Source: Crotalaria pallida
Taxonomy: Eukaryota; Streptophyta; Magnoliopsida; Fabales; Fabaceae
Assembly: GCA_037953625.1 (NCBI GenBank)
Contig: CM075652.1
Location: 59,513,501-59,577,500, forward strand
Length of the DNA: 64,000 nt
Reading direction: 5' to 3'
In this document: positions 11,649 through 22,753 of the stretch, piece after piece
Layout: each line of letters opens with the position of its first letter
Numbering within the stretch: position 1 is the first letter of the stretch
Program-made: the position numbers and the translations under genes
Notes under the pieces: model-generated
Told to the model about the DNA's origin: nothing
What the model saw: only the letters and a program-made list of their open reading frames with translations
Databases searched by the model: none

Positions 11649-13033
11649 TGAAGACTTGGTGATGATTCAATTGAGTTTTGATGAAGACAATACGTTTTGG
11701 CCAACCTACAACAACAACAACAAAAGGACTAGTTTTTACCTTATTCATATAATTGTATTATTAATGTTTTATTATTTTTATTATATGAGTGTGGGTGGTA
11801 GAACTAGGATGAGTAATCTCAATTTGAACTTAAAGAATTTAATATGTTTGGAATTGAGATTATATTGATAGAGAGATTAAAGCTCAAAGTTTTATTAAAA
11901 TTAATCAGTGAAAATTGCAAAATAAAAGAAAAGGTTTTTAGCAGTGTTTAATCGATTAAATATCAGATTAATCGATTACTAATCGATTAAGGAATCGTTT
12001 AATCGATTAAAAGCTGTTAAATCTGATACATTAAAAGCTTTTCTAATTAAATGGGAAAAAGGTTACTAACCATTACTTTTGAAGAGCAATTTTTCACTAC
12101 TTTTCAACATTCTATGAGCTAATATTCTTTCATAAACATACTCTCTATCAAAATCTTTTTGAATCTCAATTCTCCAACATAATTCATTCTTTTGTGTTTC
12201 AAATTTGAGATTCAAGTGTGCTTGAATGTTCTTGGTTGAATTCATTTTGTAACAAAGGGTTACTTCTCAAGATTCAACAAATCAAAGATTCAATTGAAGA
12301 AATTGAAGGTGCAAGGTTGGAGCAACACCTTGGGCAATTGGAGAACTCATTGCTAAAAGCTTATACGGATTGAAAGCGACTTTCGATCAAAGACAAACGA
12401 GGAAGTTGAAATAAAAGATTTGGGGTAGACTCTATGATTTGGTACATCATATGAGATTGGGTTAGGATCGAGTGTGTGAGGATTCTAACTTACGTTGTAT
12501 ACTAATCTTTTATTTCATAGTGAAGCAAATCTCCCGAACCAGAGAGGGAGGACTGGATGTAGCTCACGGTGGTTGTGAGTGAACCAGAATAAAATCCTCG
12601 TGTGATCTTTGTTCTTTACGTTTTACGTTTTCGAGATTAAAATCAATCTTGTGAGAGTAATTGATTAGGATTAGATTGGGGAAAGTTAATTATGTATTCG
12701 TTATATTCTGTTTAATTGATTCGTGATTACTTGCCTTAGTTTAATTCTTGATTCCTAGAGTTTTGTGCAATTATTGAATTGAATTGATTTCTGATTTTCT
12801 GCATTTCTACAGAGTTTAATCGATTATTAATCGATTAAGTGAAAAACATTTTTCTAGCCTTAATCGATTAAATTGCAGGTTAATCGATTAAATCAGTTAT
12901 TTTGGCTTAAAATTGAACTGTTTCTAAATCAATTTTGATTACTTTCGAAATTCGGGTATCGACGCTTAACCATTCTATTCACCCCCCCCCCCCCCTCTAG
13001 AAGGTTATTTTAGCCGCTTGTTGGTTTCCAACA
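11649..13033 (+). repeat. Element B 3' LTR (downstream LTR copy)
   Basis: This LTR is 1385 bp and starts TGAAGACTTGG. It ends with GGTTTCCAACA and is followed by the target duplication GTACA (13034-13038), after which element A coding sequence resumes. Palindrome clusters start at 11949 and 12817. A C run of about 16 near 12982 is longer than in the 5' copy. Confidence 0.9.
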
Positions 13034-13916
13034 GTACACCCACAACATCTTGTGGAACTTGCTCAACATCCATCACTTGGTCTTGGCTACTTTGGGATTC
13101 TTGAATCTCATCAAGATCTATTTTCCTCCCACTATTTCCTTTAGAGAGAAATTCTCTTTCAAGAAATACGCCTGTGCGAGCGACAAACACTTTGCCTTCT
13201 GTGGGATTGTAGAAATAGTATCCCTTAGTTTCTTTGGGATATCCTACAAAGTAGCATTTGTCAGATTTAGGACTAAGTTTATCAGAAAGTAGACGTTTCA
13301 CATAAACATCACAACCCCAAATCTTGAGAAAAGACATACTAGGACGCCTCACAGTCCATATCTCATATGGTGTCTTTTCAACCGCTTTCGATGGGGATTG
13401 GTTAAGTGTAAAAGCAGCTGTAAGTAGAGCATGTCCCCAAAAAGAGATTGGAAGGTCCGATTGACTCATCATACACCTAACCATGTCCAACAAGGTTCGG
13501 TTTCTCCTTTCTGAATCACCATTCCACTGGGGCGTTCCAGGAAGAGTGAGTTGAGATACTATACCACACTCTTTTAGATAGTCATCGAACTCTTGGCTAA
13601 GGTATTCACCACCTCGATCAGATCGAAGGGCTTTAATACTTTTGCCAAGTTGATTTTGTACTTCATTCTTGAATTCCTTGAACTTTTCAAAGGTTTCATG
13701 TTTGTATTTCATCAGATATACATACCCATATCTACTAAAATCATCAGTAAATGTGACGAAGTATGGGTAACCTCCTCTAGCATTTGAACTCATAGGCCCA
13801 CATACATCTGTATGTATGAGTCCCAAAAGTTCATTAGCCCGTTCACTGCTGCCAGTAAATGGGCCCTTTGTCATCTTGCCCAACGAACAAGACTCACATG
13901 TCTCATAAGATTCAAA
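13034..13916 (-). pseudogene. Element A integrase core
   Basis: On the minus strand this encodes the zinc-domain end (YETCESCSLGKMTKGPFTG), then the integrase core. The acidic sites are LIHTDVCGP, RSDRGGEYLS and SERRNRTLLDMVR. Further on come KTPYEIWTVRRPS, FLKIWGCDVYVK and the GYPKETKGYYFY segment. The frame is open from the MULE boundary (13916) to the element B boundary (13038). Most family members have QQNGVSERRNRT; here the spacer is QWNGDSERRNRT, but the catalytic glutamate is kept. The reading frame is broken only by the insertions on either side. Confidence 0.9.
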
Positions 13917-14796
13917 GAGTTTTAGTTCCCAGCCCCCATATTTTATCCCCCAAACCCCCATTTTATTAATAATCCTAAAATACCCCCCAAACCATTCCCC
14001 AAACCCCACCTAAAAATAAACAACTCTTCAGTGCCTAAATCTCCTTCCCCAAACGATTCTCTTCTCCCTCCCATGCCGTCATCCACCGCCTCCAGTTCCC
14101 TCCCATGTCGTCATCCACCGCCTCCACCTCCAATCAGTTCTCCACCGCCTCCACCTCCAATCAGTTCTCCACCGCTTCCACCTCCCTCCCATGCCGTCAT
14201 CCCCCTTCTCCGGCCATGTTTTTTTTCGGTGTCTGACAAATTTCCGAGAACCCCGTGTCGGAATTTCAAGAAATTCCGACACTGGTTCGTCGGAATTGTG
14301 TATGGTATTCAATTCCGACGAACCAGTGTCGGAATTTCTTGAAATTCCGACACGGGGTTTTTGGAAATCTATTATTTACATAAATTGATTTTATACCTCT
14401 GAAGACCGCCGCCGCCGAGGTGTTGGGATTGAGAAACAGAAACGCAGAAAACCAGAACCAGAGGAGGATCAAACGAGCTTGCTCCCCTCGCCGTCAACGC
14501 CATCACGTTCCACAAGTCTCCGAATGCATCACTCTTCCGCCGCCACCGGTGTAAACCGCACCATCGATGGTGGTCCTTCTCGCCGCACCACCCATGGTGG
14601 TCTCGGGTCCCTGCGGCAGCCGCCGTGTTCATGGTGAAGGAGGGGACCTTAGGGTTCTCAAAGGAGGCTGCTGTTGGAGTTCAATGGGGTTTGGGGTTTG
14701 GAGTGTAAAGGTGGAAGATGAAGGAAGGGCATTTTTTAATTTTCGTGATTAAAATGGGGTTTGGGGCTAAAGTGAGGGGTTTGGGAACTAAATCTC
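13917..14796. mobile_element. Non-autonomous MULE with 9-bp target duplication
   Basis: The element is 880 bp, flanked by the perfect 9-bp duplication AGATTCAAA (13908-13916 and 14797-14805). Both ends begin GAG: the left reads GAGTTTTAGTTCCCA and the right, reverse-complemented, reads GAGATTTAGTTCCCA. Imperfect similarity continues for about 45 bases rich in CCCCAAACCCC. The 9-bp duplication and GAG termini point to Mutator-like elements. It splits element A's integrase zinc domain. Inside are a perfect 49-bp hairpin (14249-14359) and a GC-rich, proline-coding stretch (14030-14220) that may be captured gene DNA. I find no transposase. Confidence 0.85.
14249..14359. repeat. Perfect 49-bp inverted repeat inside the MULE
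   Basis: The arms 14249-14297 and 14311-14359 are exact reverse complements with a 13-base loop. Each arm contains a smaller palindrome around GGAATTTCAAGAAATTCC. A related but decayed version lies at 45380-45512 in the second MULE. A transcript could fold into a long perfect hairpin. Confidence 0.9.
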
Positions 14797-15362
14797 AGAT
14801 TCAAAATCAAATGAGTCTAAGAATCCATCTTCATGAAGCATAGAAATGTGTTTCTCATTTATATGGCCCAAGCGACAATGCCAAAGAAAAGTTTGGTTTG
14901 TATCATTTGATTTAAACCTTTTAGCATTAATGTTATAGACTGAATGATCAAGATCTAACAAATAAAGACCATTTATTAATTGTGCACTGCCATAAAACAT
15001 CTCATTCAAATAAATGGGACAACACTTGTTCCTTTTGAAAACGAAAAACCTACTTTGTCTAAACATGAAACTGAAATAATATTCCTACGAATAGCAGGTA
15101 CACAATAAACATCCTCTAGTTCTAAAACTAATCCACTAGGTAAGGTTAAACTACAAGTTCCAACAGCAATGGCAGCAACTCTTGCTCCATTTCCAACTCG
15201 CAGTTCGACTTCACCTTTAGCTAATCTTCTACTCCTTTTTAGATCCTGCACATTAACACAAACGTGAGATCCACATCCAGTATCTAATACCCATGATGTT
15301 GAAGCAGAAAAATTAACTTCTATAACAAAAATACCTGAAGAAGAGGCTCCGCTTTTCTTCAT
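14797..15362 (-). pseudogene. Element A protease and pre-integrase region
   Basis: Two overlapping minus-strand frames are seen. The frame 15006-15362 carries the aspartic protease (WVLDTGCGSHVCVN) and a conserved LEDVYCVPAIRRNIISVSCL. The frame 14788-15066 carries the pre-integrase segment (FLWHCRLGHINEKHI), the first half of the HHCC zinc domain. The change of frame near 15006-15066 is a frameshift. The second half of the zinc domain lies across the MULE, at 13870-13907. Confidence 0.85.
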
Positions 15363-16174
15363 TCTTTCTCTTTAAGGTAATCTGGGCAATTCCTCTTCCA
15401 ATGTCCCTCCTTGTTACAATGGAAGCAATTTCCCTCCTTAGCCACCCCACCTTTAGGCTTAAGAGCCTTAGCTACTCTAGCTTTGCCCTTATCCTTAGGT
15501 TTTTGTGCTTTCCCTTTGGCCTTACCTTTGCCCTTTCCATTTTGAACCAACAATATAGTTTTTCCCTTGTTGATATTCTGCTCAGCAGTTTTCAACTTCC
15601 CTAACAATTCAGTTAGAGTGCTGTCAATGTTGTTCATGTTGTAATTCATGACACACTGACTAAAGCTCTGTGGTAAGGAATGCAGAACTAAGTCAACGGC
15701 CAACTCTTGACCTAGTGGGAAACCCATCCTCTCAATGTTCTCAATATAACCAATCATCTTGATTACATGATGACTAACTGGGCTTCCCTCTGTCATCTTA
15801 CAAGTGAAAAGGGACCTTGTGACCTCAAAACGATCATGCCTTGCTTGCTCTTGATAGATCTCCTTAAGGTGTACGATCATATCGTACGCACTCATGTTCT
15901 CATGAAACTTCTGAAGGTCAGAGGTCATAGTGACAAGCATGAGAGTTCCAACCTCTAAGGCATCATCTTGATGCCTACGGAAAGCATTCCGCACAGCAGC
16001 CGGTGCATTAGCGGGGGGTGCTTCAGGGAGCGGTTGCTCTAGCACATACATCTTTTTCTCCTTCCTAAGGACAATCCTTAGGGTTCGATACCAGTCCAGG
16101 AAATTAATTCCCGTCAACTTGTCCTTCTCAAGGACTGATCGCAGTGATAAGTTGTTCGAATTGTTTGATGCCAT
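15359..16174 (-). CDS. Element A gag
   Basis: This is an open frame of 271 residues with its ATG at 16174. It has the copia gag domain (LTGINFLDWYRTLRIVLRKEKK, VLEQPLPEAPP, IENIERMGFPLGQELAVDLVLHSLPQSF), a lysine-rich linker and one CCHC zinc knuckle (CFHCNKEGHWKRNC) near the end. It overlaps the protease frame by a few bases (15359-15362). A single knuckle and the EKDKLTGINF start suit the TNT1/Angela-type group. It would coat element RNA in the cytoplasm. It is the only undamaged gene of element A, but A as a whole is dead. Confidence 0.85.
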   Translation of the reverse strand: MASNNSNNLSLRSVLEKDKLTGINFLDWYRTLRIVLRKEKKMYVLEQPLPEAPPANAPAAVRNAFRRHQDDALEVGTLMLVTMTSDLQKFHENMSAYDMIVHLKEIYQEQARHDRFEVTRSLFTCKMTEGSPVSHHVIKMIGYIENIERMGFPLGQELAVDLVLHSLPQSFSQCVMNYNMNNIDSTLTELLGKLKTAEQNINKGKTILLVQNGKGKGKAKGKAQKPKDKGKARVAKALKPKGGVAKEGNCFHCNKEGHWKRNCPDYLKEKE

Positions 16175-16758
16175 GGTGATCTAACAACAAAATTAAAAAC
16201 AGAATTAAGATCATGTTTATTAAATAGTTAATGAGGACTTTTATTAAATATTACTCCCACTATTTTCCTCAAATCAATAACCCTCAATATTGACTCGGAA
16301 AATAGCAGCGTAAGATTTTCTAGTGGGACCAAGATCCATATTTCATCTTATTATGAGTCAAACTTTAGCTGATCACCCATAATTTGATTATTTAGGTGGG
16401 GAACCCTTTCCCAATCACATCTCATGTGACTCTTGGATCAATTGGGCGAATAACATTTATCCAAATTCATCCTATAAATTTATACCCAATTCTTTTGCCT
16501 ATAGACCTTCAATCCTATTGAACTATCCATTTAAGTTAGACCCAATGGTTGACAAACAGATATTAATTTATCCCCTTGCATCTGACCAATGTAGATAAAA
16601 GTACCCTACTTTAGTAGGCTCACATTCAAAACGACATCAATCAAGACGAGTGTCAAGCATTGGAAGGCATATAACTTAATATTTCAGTTTGAGGGGTTTT
16701 TAAGTTAAGTGATCTCACTAGTTTTATCTTGTATTAACATACATAACATTATAACGAT

Positions 16759-16830
16759 AACATGCATTACATACATACTATAATTATAAACTATAACATG
16801 CATCACATACATACTATAATTATAAACTAT
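16759..16830. repeat. Tandem duplication, 36-bp unit, two copies
   Basis: The units at 16759-16794 and 16795-16830 differ by about one base. Confidence 0.8.
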
Positions 16831-17026
16831 AGTGATATGATCATGGCCCAAAATAATTAATTCACCCAAGCCAATGAGTGAATAAAAAAAAGATCCTATG
16901 ACTGGCAGCATCTTCTCCAAGAGCCTTCCTTGAATGTCCTCTTCCTCATCATCTCCAAGACTCTTGATTTTTTAAATAAAATTACAAGCAGAAACCTTGT
17001 TCATGAGGGGATTTAGATGAGAAGAG

Positions 17027-17131
17027 AAATACATAGTGAATATTTGAGAGAGGCACGACACGCAGGCCGTATTTAAAATAAATACATAGTGAATATTAGA
17101 GAGAGGCACGACACGCAGGCCGTATTTAAAA
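17027..17131. repeat. Tandem duplication, 53-bp unit, two copies
   Basis: The units start at 17027 and 17080 and share GAGAGGCACGACACGCAGG. Confidence 0.85.
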
Positions 17132-17878
17132 TAAGAAAATAAACCATACATAAGCGATCTAATAGGCCATGACCATTCACCACATAAATGAACAACACAT
17201 AATAGTATATATAAAATAAATATTTATTATATTATATAAAATTATGTTCGTTAAGATTTAAGATACCTACGCAAAGGAGGCACGGCGATATGGACGGCTA
17301 GGGTTGTCGTTCTGTGTCTCACACGTACCAAAACCCTGAGGCTAATACTATTATTTATAATAGTATTAGACTAGCGGGCTGGGCTTGGCAGCACATATCA
17401 GAATGCGTCGCACGGTCATACTGTGCATCGCACGGACGTAAATTTTATAAAAAATACTACTATTGTATTTTTTATCAAATGTGATATCTTCAATCTATCT
17501 GTTATTAGTGTGTGACCCTATAGGTTCCTATAACGTTGGCAGTAAAGTTAAAATCCCATTTTAAGTTTACAAGCAATGAGCGGTATCTAGCAACACGTCA
17601 TTGCTACCCAAGTGACAGGAATATCTGTGATCTGACATAACCTTAGTGTGACCAATGATCATGTGTAAATTTAATCCCTTTGTCCAAATATCTTAGTTAC
17701 ACTCATGGCATGGAACGTGTCACCCGTGTATAGTGTAACCTATGGTTTCTTGATCCCTGAGTAGACGCGTCTAAACAAGTCTCGTCAATATCTCATATTG
17801 ATTGTCTTGAGTATGGCCATACATTTCACCGTCTCACTCAATCAAGGGGCCCAGAGATATAATCCCTATTGACAAGGA

Positions 17879-18010
17879 AGGACAAATCCCATCTACGTCA
17901 CTCACATCCCTCTACATGATTTGTCATATACCCGACTACAACCGTTATGATCACCTGGTTAAAGATGACGTTTGATTGCGTGAAAGCACATAATTCCTCA
18001 TGTTGGGAAC
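17879..18010 (-). repeat. Element A 5' LTR, part proximal to element C
   Basis: It matches 1-128 of the window almost exactly. It ends in GGAAC (18006-18010), the target duplication of element C, and resumes at 38792. Confidence 0.9.
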
Positions 18011-18729
18011 TGTAACACTCCTTGTATATCATCTTACTTTATAAGAAAAGTAAGAAGTTTATGAAAACTTGGACTAGTTATCGTTGGGAAAAGATCTGAA
18101 AATAATAATTTTCCCTTCCCTTGAAAGTTCATTTTCACAAACACTTGATTAGTAATGAGGTTGACTAACAAAATCAGAGTTTGCGGAAACATAGTAAAAT
18201 TATCATATTATACCCCCAAAATATATCAAGTGTAACAAGTCCATTAATACCAAATAAGTATAATTATGAAACTGAATTCCTCTTATAATACCTTTTTCCA
18301 AAATATGTATCATATAAGTTCTATTAAAAATAGAAATGTTATAGAGCTGGTCACTGGTCCTTTGTCCAAACATCCTTCTGGTCGGATCCTCGATATCTGC
18401 ACAACGGGTTCTCAACCCACACTTTCTATACTCTGCATACACCTAAGGGACACCTCCCTTTACTGATTCTTGTGCAAGCTAGATGCACGATCAACACCTA
18501 ATAAGGGCATGGGGGTTAGCTATACATATTCGCATAATCAAATGAGAATAAAACTAACATCCACAAGTTAACATGTAGCAAATCATGATGCATAATCATA
18601 TGAGCACACCCGATTAATCATAACAATTCTTTCAATGCAGGTGGCATGATGCATGATTTCCTTCCACAACTGAGGCCTCTAAAAGTCCATCTTGGACGTC
18701 CATCTTGGACGTCCATCCAATACACCGTT

Positions 18730-19393
18730 GTGTTCCCGGAACACCGACATTCGTTCGCAGAACGTAATGCCGAACCATACTTGGATAATACGCATCACTC
18801 CCAGAGTGTGCACCACGTTCCCAGAACGTGTAGCAAACTATACTTGGAATAATAAGCACCACTCCCAGAGTGTGCACCACGTTCCCAGAACGCATACGTT
18901 CCCAGAACGCATAAAAACCAGGTCCCGGACACTGGCCACATATCTATAATGTGTCATCAAGTAGGTTGCATATCAATGTGTTCCCAGAACACTAACATAC
19001 GTTCCCAGAACGTATAAAACCAGGTCCCAGACACTGGCCACATATCTATAATGTGTCATCAAGTAGGTTATAATTTGGTACTCCCGGAGTACCCTCCTCA
19101 TATTCCCAGAATATGATAAACGTTCCTACCAACCAAACTTCCATTCTATATGAATGCACAATCATCAAGGTTGGTTTTATCTTTAATTCCATTATTATAC
19201 CAACGTGTTCCCAGAACACTAACATACATTCCCATAATGTATCGCAAACCATACTTGGAATATAATCAAGCACCACTCCCAGAGTGTGCATCACGTTCCC
19301 AGAACGTGTCCAAGAAACCATGTCCCAGACAATGGCCACATTCCCAGAATGTGTCATCAAGTTGGTTGCATCAGTTTAGTACTCCTAGAGTAC
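18730..19393. repeat. Array of about 20 short hairpins with constant CCCAG loop (left copy)
   Basis: Starts: 18730, 18752, 18796, 18814, 18860, 18880, 18897, 18922, 18978, 18997, 19024, 19077, 19099, 19205, 19224, 19274, 19292, 19321, 19337 and 19379. Each has a 5-base centre, usually CCCAG (sometimes CCCGG, CGCAG, CCCAT or CCTAG), and perfectly complementary arms that differ between units. Examples are CACGTT/AACGTG, CATATT/AATATG, CACT/AGTG, GGTACT/AGTACC, GTGTT/AACAC and ATACATT/AATGTAT. Stems are 2 to 7 bp. On the element's sense strand the loop reads CTGGG. Confidence 0.9.
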
Positions 19394-19674
19394 AGGGTCG
19401 TGAACCCCGAACATCACAAACAATCCTTGCCAACCTATTTCATCACCTTTCTCTATGCATGCATCACATACCTAATTACTAAGGTTGGTCTTTCCATTAA
19501 TTACTGTGATTTAGAAATATTCCAATTTCTCTTTTGAATGATTTATTTGAGGTATAGACTTTGACACAAAATCCTCCTTTGAATTATCTCAAATCATGCC
19601 CTTAAACTTAGATTGGGTAAAACAAAGTCAATGGTATTCAAAAACTTAACTTTTTATTTTTCAGATTCAGGTAC

Positions 19675-19705
19675 TAACCGGTTACAGTTCCAGGCTAACC
19701 GGTTA
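19675..19705. repeat. Palindrome pair TAACCGGTTA, 21-bp step
   Basis: The sites start at 19675 and 19696. The same pair lies in the other LTR at 37031 and 37052. Confidence 0.9.
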
Positions 19706-20049
19706 GAATTACAGACCTGAACTATTTACCATTGTAATTCAGAAAACCCTTTTTCTTGAATTCCCTTCCCAATCCATAAACCAGTTTAACAATGTTTATA
19801 CCTCAAAACCACTGTTTATATCATTCAAAAGTCTAGATCACATTTCATTGTCGAATGAGCATAATTTCCTCTTGAAACTATCTCATTACCTCAAGGTATT
19901 AACTCTTTAACTGCAATCTGAACTATAACAGTGAAATCAACTTATTTTCAGATTGTTTTCCATGAAATTAAGGCCTAGATTTGAGTAGGATTTATAAGAC
20001 CACAATGCTGATTTTGTAAACTTATTTTCTTTTGCATTTTAACAGGGTC

Positions 20050-20080
20050 TAACCGGTTACGAATATCGAGTAACCGGTTA
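20050..20080. repeat. Palindrome pair TAACCGGTTA, 21-bp step
   Basis: The sites start at 20050 and 20071; the partner pair in the other LTR is at 37406 and 37427. Confidence 0.9.
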
Positions 20081-20444
20081 GATTATGCAGTCTGACACTA
20101 AAACATGAGTTTTAACAAACCATTCTCTTCACTACTCAAATCTAACCAAATTTCAACCTTTAACAGAGTACATATACCTTAAATAAATATGTTTAAACAC
20201 AGAAACATATCTATTTTGCATGCATTCAATTTGGATACACCAATTGCACATAATTGCACATATTTCACAACTTAATGCATCAATTCACATAATATCCAAG
20301 TAAGTCATGAAATCAACATCAACATAGCTTGCATGCATTCAGATAACATTGCTCAAAACATCAATTGAGCTCAAATTGGCCTCCAAGCCATTTAACCATT
20401 TCAACTTATGCCCTTTGAGTCTCTTGGTGACTCATCCTATATTC

Positions 20445-22025
20445 TGTAAGATCCATGAAGAATGTTTTGATAAATGCCAAAAGGTTTTGAACAATCTTCA
20501 AATGTGTTGATCAAGTTCAAGCTCAACAAGCAACAACAAATATCAAGTGAAGAAGAGAGAGCCAACTCATGAATGAAGACTTAGTTTGGTAGTTTGTGTT
20601 TTAATGTTTTATATTTTGCCTTACAAGTCTTTTAGTTTATGAGTTTGGGTAGAGTTTATTAGAGGGTAGTGAATCTCTTTTGATTGCATGATTATATCAT
20701 ATTTTGAGTATTCACTTTGCCTAAAATCAATAGGTGGCTTAAAGGTTTGAAAGAAAAGGTTTAGTTTTTGAGAAAACAAGTTTTAAGTGATTTTTAATGT
20801 TAATAATCGATTAACAGATTTTGATAATTGATTAACAGTGTATTTTGAACTGATAATCGATTAACAAACTTTTGATAATCGATTTTCTGCACCTTTACTC
20901 GAGTATTTTTGGTCTCACTCGAGTGAAAATTATCTTGCTTTCGGTTTACTCGAGTAACACTCATTTCACTCGAGTAACTTGATCAGATATGGTTTTTTAA
21001 ATACGTTTTTCACTTCTCAAAAGCCATTCTAAGTGCTCCAACTTTTGGGTATTCTATATAAACCTTTTCCTAATCATTTCTATCAATGAGAATCAACTAG
21101 AATCATTTTGATACACAATTTTACAAAGAATCAAAGCCACACTATTCTCTCTCACTCTCTCAAGATCAAAGCTCTCATTTTTATATTCTTTGATCAAGAA
21201 CCTTGAATCTCTCATGTTGATATTTCATAGCTTTTGAAAGAGATTCATAGGATTGTTATTGTTTTTCATTTGAGTTGTAATCTTTGCAAAAGGCAAGCTA
21301 TCTACAACAAAGGAAGACTTGATTTTGTGAATCAAGCAAGTTTCATTGGAAGCCTTGGTGAGGCATTTCATCAAGCACTTGGAAGCCTTGTTGAAGAACA
21401 AGCATTTGGAAGTCTTGTGAGTGAAGCAAGCAATTGGAAGTCTTGTTGTGGGGTATCGGCAAGAAAGAGAAGAGGTTAGATTAGATATCAATAGGGTTAC
21501 AAGGCAAGGGTGTGGTATCCTTTGTAGGCTAGCAAGAAGGGAGTCTTGTGAGGCATTTACTTGTAATTTGAGAAACTCTAATTCCTCATAGTGAAGAATC
21601 TCTCTTGGTTGAAGAGGGGACTGGAGTAGCTTTCAAGTGGATGAAAGTGAACCAGGATAAATCACTGTGTCGTATCTCTAAACTCTCTACTCTTTACATT
21701 CAAGTCTTTAATTATGTTCTTGGTTGAAAACCTAGAAAAAGTGATTTTTCATATTTGATTGAATTGAATCTTTATTGTGCAAAATTGATAAAGGGAAAAT
21801 CATTTTCATAACCTAGGTGAATCAATAAGAATATTGGTGTTGATTGTTTCCGCTTAATCTCTGATATAATATTTGTTAATTGATTGATTTTCATTGGTTT
21901 TAATCGTTTAGATTTATTTCTTGTGAAAATCTTTCAAAGTTTCTATAACACCTATTCAACCCCCCCTTCTAGGTGTTCTCCTAGTGTTCCTATTTGTTTC
22001 ACACACCGAGTGTAGTTTTCCAACA
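20445..22025 (+). mobile_element. Solo LTR of a SIRE-like copia element inside the element C LTR
   Basis: A 1581-bp sequence starts TGTAAGATCC and ends TTCCAACA, flanked by the 5-bp duplication TATTC (20440-20444 and 22026-22030). The other LTR of C has the empty site at about 37791. Its end, the C run with CTTCTAGG, and the GAGGGGACTGGAGTAGCTTT segment match the LTRs of element D in kind. No interior is present, so two LTRs recombined. It holds a mixed palindrome array (20804-20976). Confidence 0.9.
20804..20976. repeat. Mixed palindrome array (ATCGAT and CTCGAG types) in the solo LTR
   Basis: Sites start at 20804, 20825, 20854, 20876, 20896, 20916, 20947 and 20967 (steps 21, 29, 22, 20, 20, 31, 20). 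The first four are TAATCGATTA or one-base variants. The last four are of the TACTCGAGTA or CACTCGAGTA/G type. One LTR thus holds both types seen singly in B and D. Confidence 0.9.
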
Positions 22026-22722
22026 TATTCTACCACAATTCATTCTCATTCTAGCAAATAGTAAGCTTCCCCCTTACCTCTAGATCGATTGAGAACAAAG
22101 ACTTCACAGAGAACTGAGTTTGAACACCAAAATCCACTAATTCCCCTTCTCTGCTGGACATGCAACACAGTTTCGGTGGGTTCCCAAAATCAGAGAATTT
22201 GACATAGAAAACATGCATCAAAATTGGGGGAAATAGTTAGGACTTAATCTCTGCAACATGCTAAAGAGATTAGGAAAGATTTGAGACCAAGGAATAACAG
22301 GAGCTTACCAAAATCAGAGCTCAACCTAGCTTCCAGAAACAAGAATAACACTGAACCAGTTTTCAAACTTCAACTTCAGGGATTGATTTCTTCTTCCACA
22401 CACACTTTTAGCTTACAAATTTTATATCAACACGAAGCTCTGGATGTAAGCTTCGTGTTCGTGTATCACTCAAAGTCCCACTCCTCACACAGAAGGAGAA
22501 TCAAGCCAGATGAATCAAGAACCCTAGAACAGAGGATTTCCCAACTAACACTCACCAAAACCTTGATTTTGATCTGAATTCCAGCTTTTATAGCGAAATT
22601 GACTTCTCATGCATGGCGACACGCGTCTCCCACTATGAATCGAGTGGGATTCGTGGCGAATTCTGGGTTAATTGGGTGATTACTCATCAAACGCACTAAT
22701 CCCAATTTCTGAGTTCATCGTG

Positions 22723-22753
22723 TAACCGGTTACACAACCCTTCTAACCGGTTA
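22723..22753. repeat. Palindrome pair TAACCGGTTA, 21-bp step
   Basis: The sites start at 22723 and 22744; the pair is conserved in the other LTR at 38493 and 38514. Confidence 0.9.

Larger units (their letters stand above)
2327..13033 (+). mobile_element. Element B: SIRE-like Ty1/copia retrotransposon inserted in element A
   Basis: B has LTRs at 2327-3693 and 11649-13033 and an initiator-tRNA-Met type primer binding site at 3696. It has a gag with two zinc knuckles, copia-order pol, and an extra ORF between pol and the 3' end as in the SIRE/Maximus lineage. The 5-bp target duplication GTACA lies at 2322-2326 and 13034-13038. Between the accessory ORF and the 3' LTR, the expected 3' end with the polypurine tract is missing. 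In its place lies a second copy of 1011 bp of element A (10638-11648). All coding regions carry stops or frameshifts, so B is not autonomous. Confidence 0.9.
16175..17878 (-). other. Element A leader and inner end of its 5' LTR
   Basis: No coding potential is seen. The inner LTR boundary lies somewhere here; I could not fix it because the partner LTR runs off the window, and no clear tRNA-Met primer site is visible. Two small tandem duplications occur: a 36-bp unit twice at 16759-16830 and a 53-bp unit twice at 17027-17131. Confidence 0.6.

Noticed and set aside
18730..19393. Heat-shock elements or other known factor sites (TTCnnGAA) in the hairpin array.
   Set aside because: The spacing is TTC-3-GAA, not two bases, and many units (CACT/AGTG, GTACT/AGTAC) lack TTC and GAA altogether. 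Only the centre is constant.
21225..21491. Frames of 81 and 88 codons in the solo LTR.
   Set aside because: They lie in a non-coding LTR with short internal repeats; no homologous frame exists in the D LTR.
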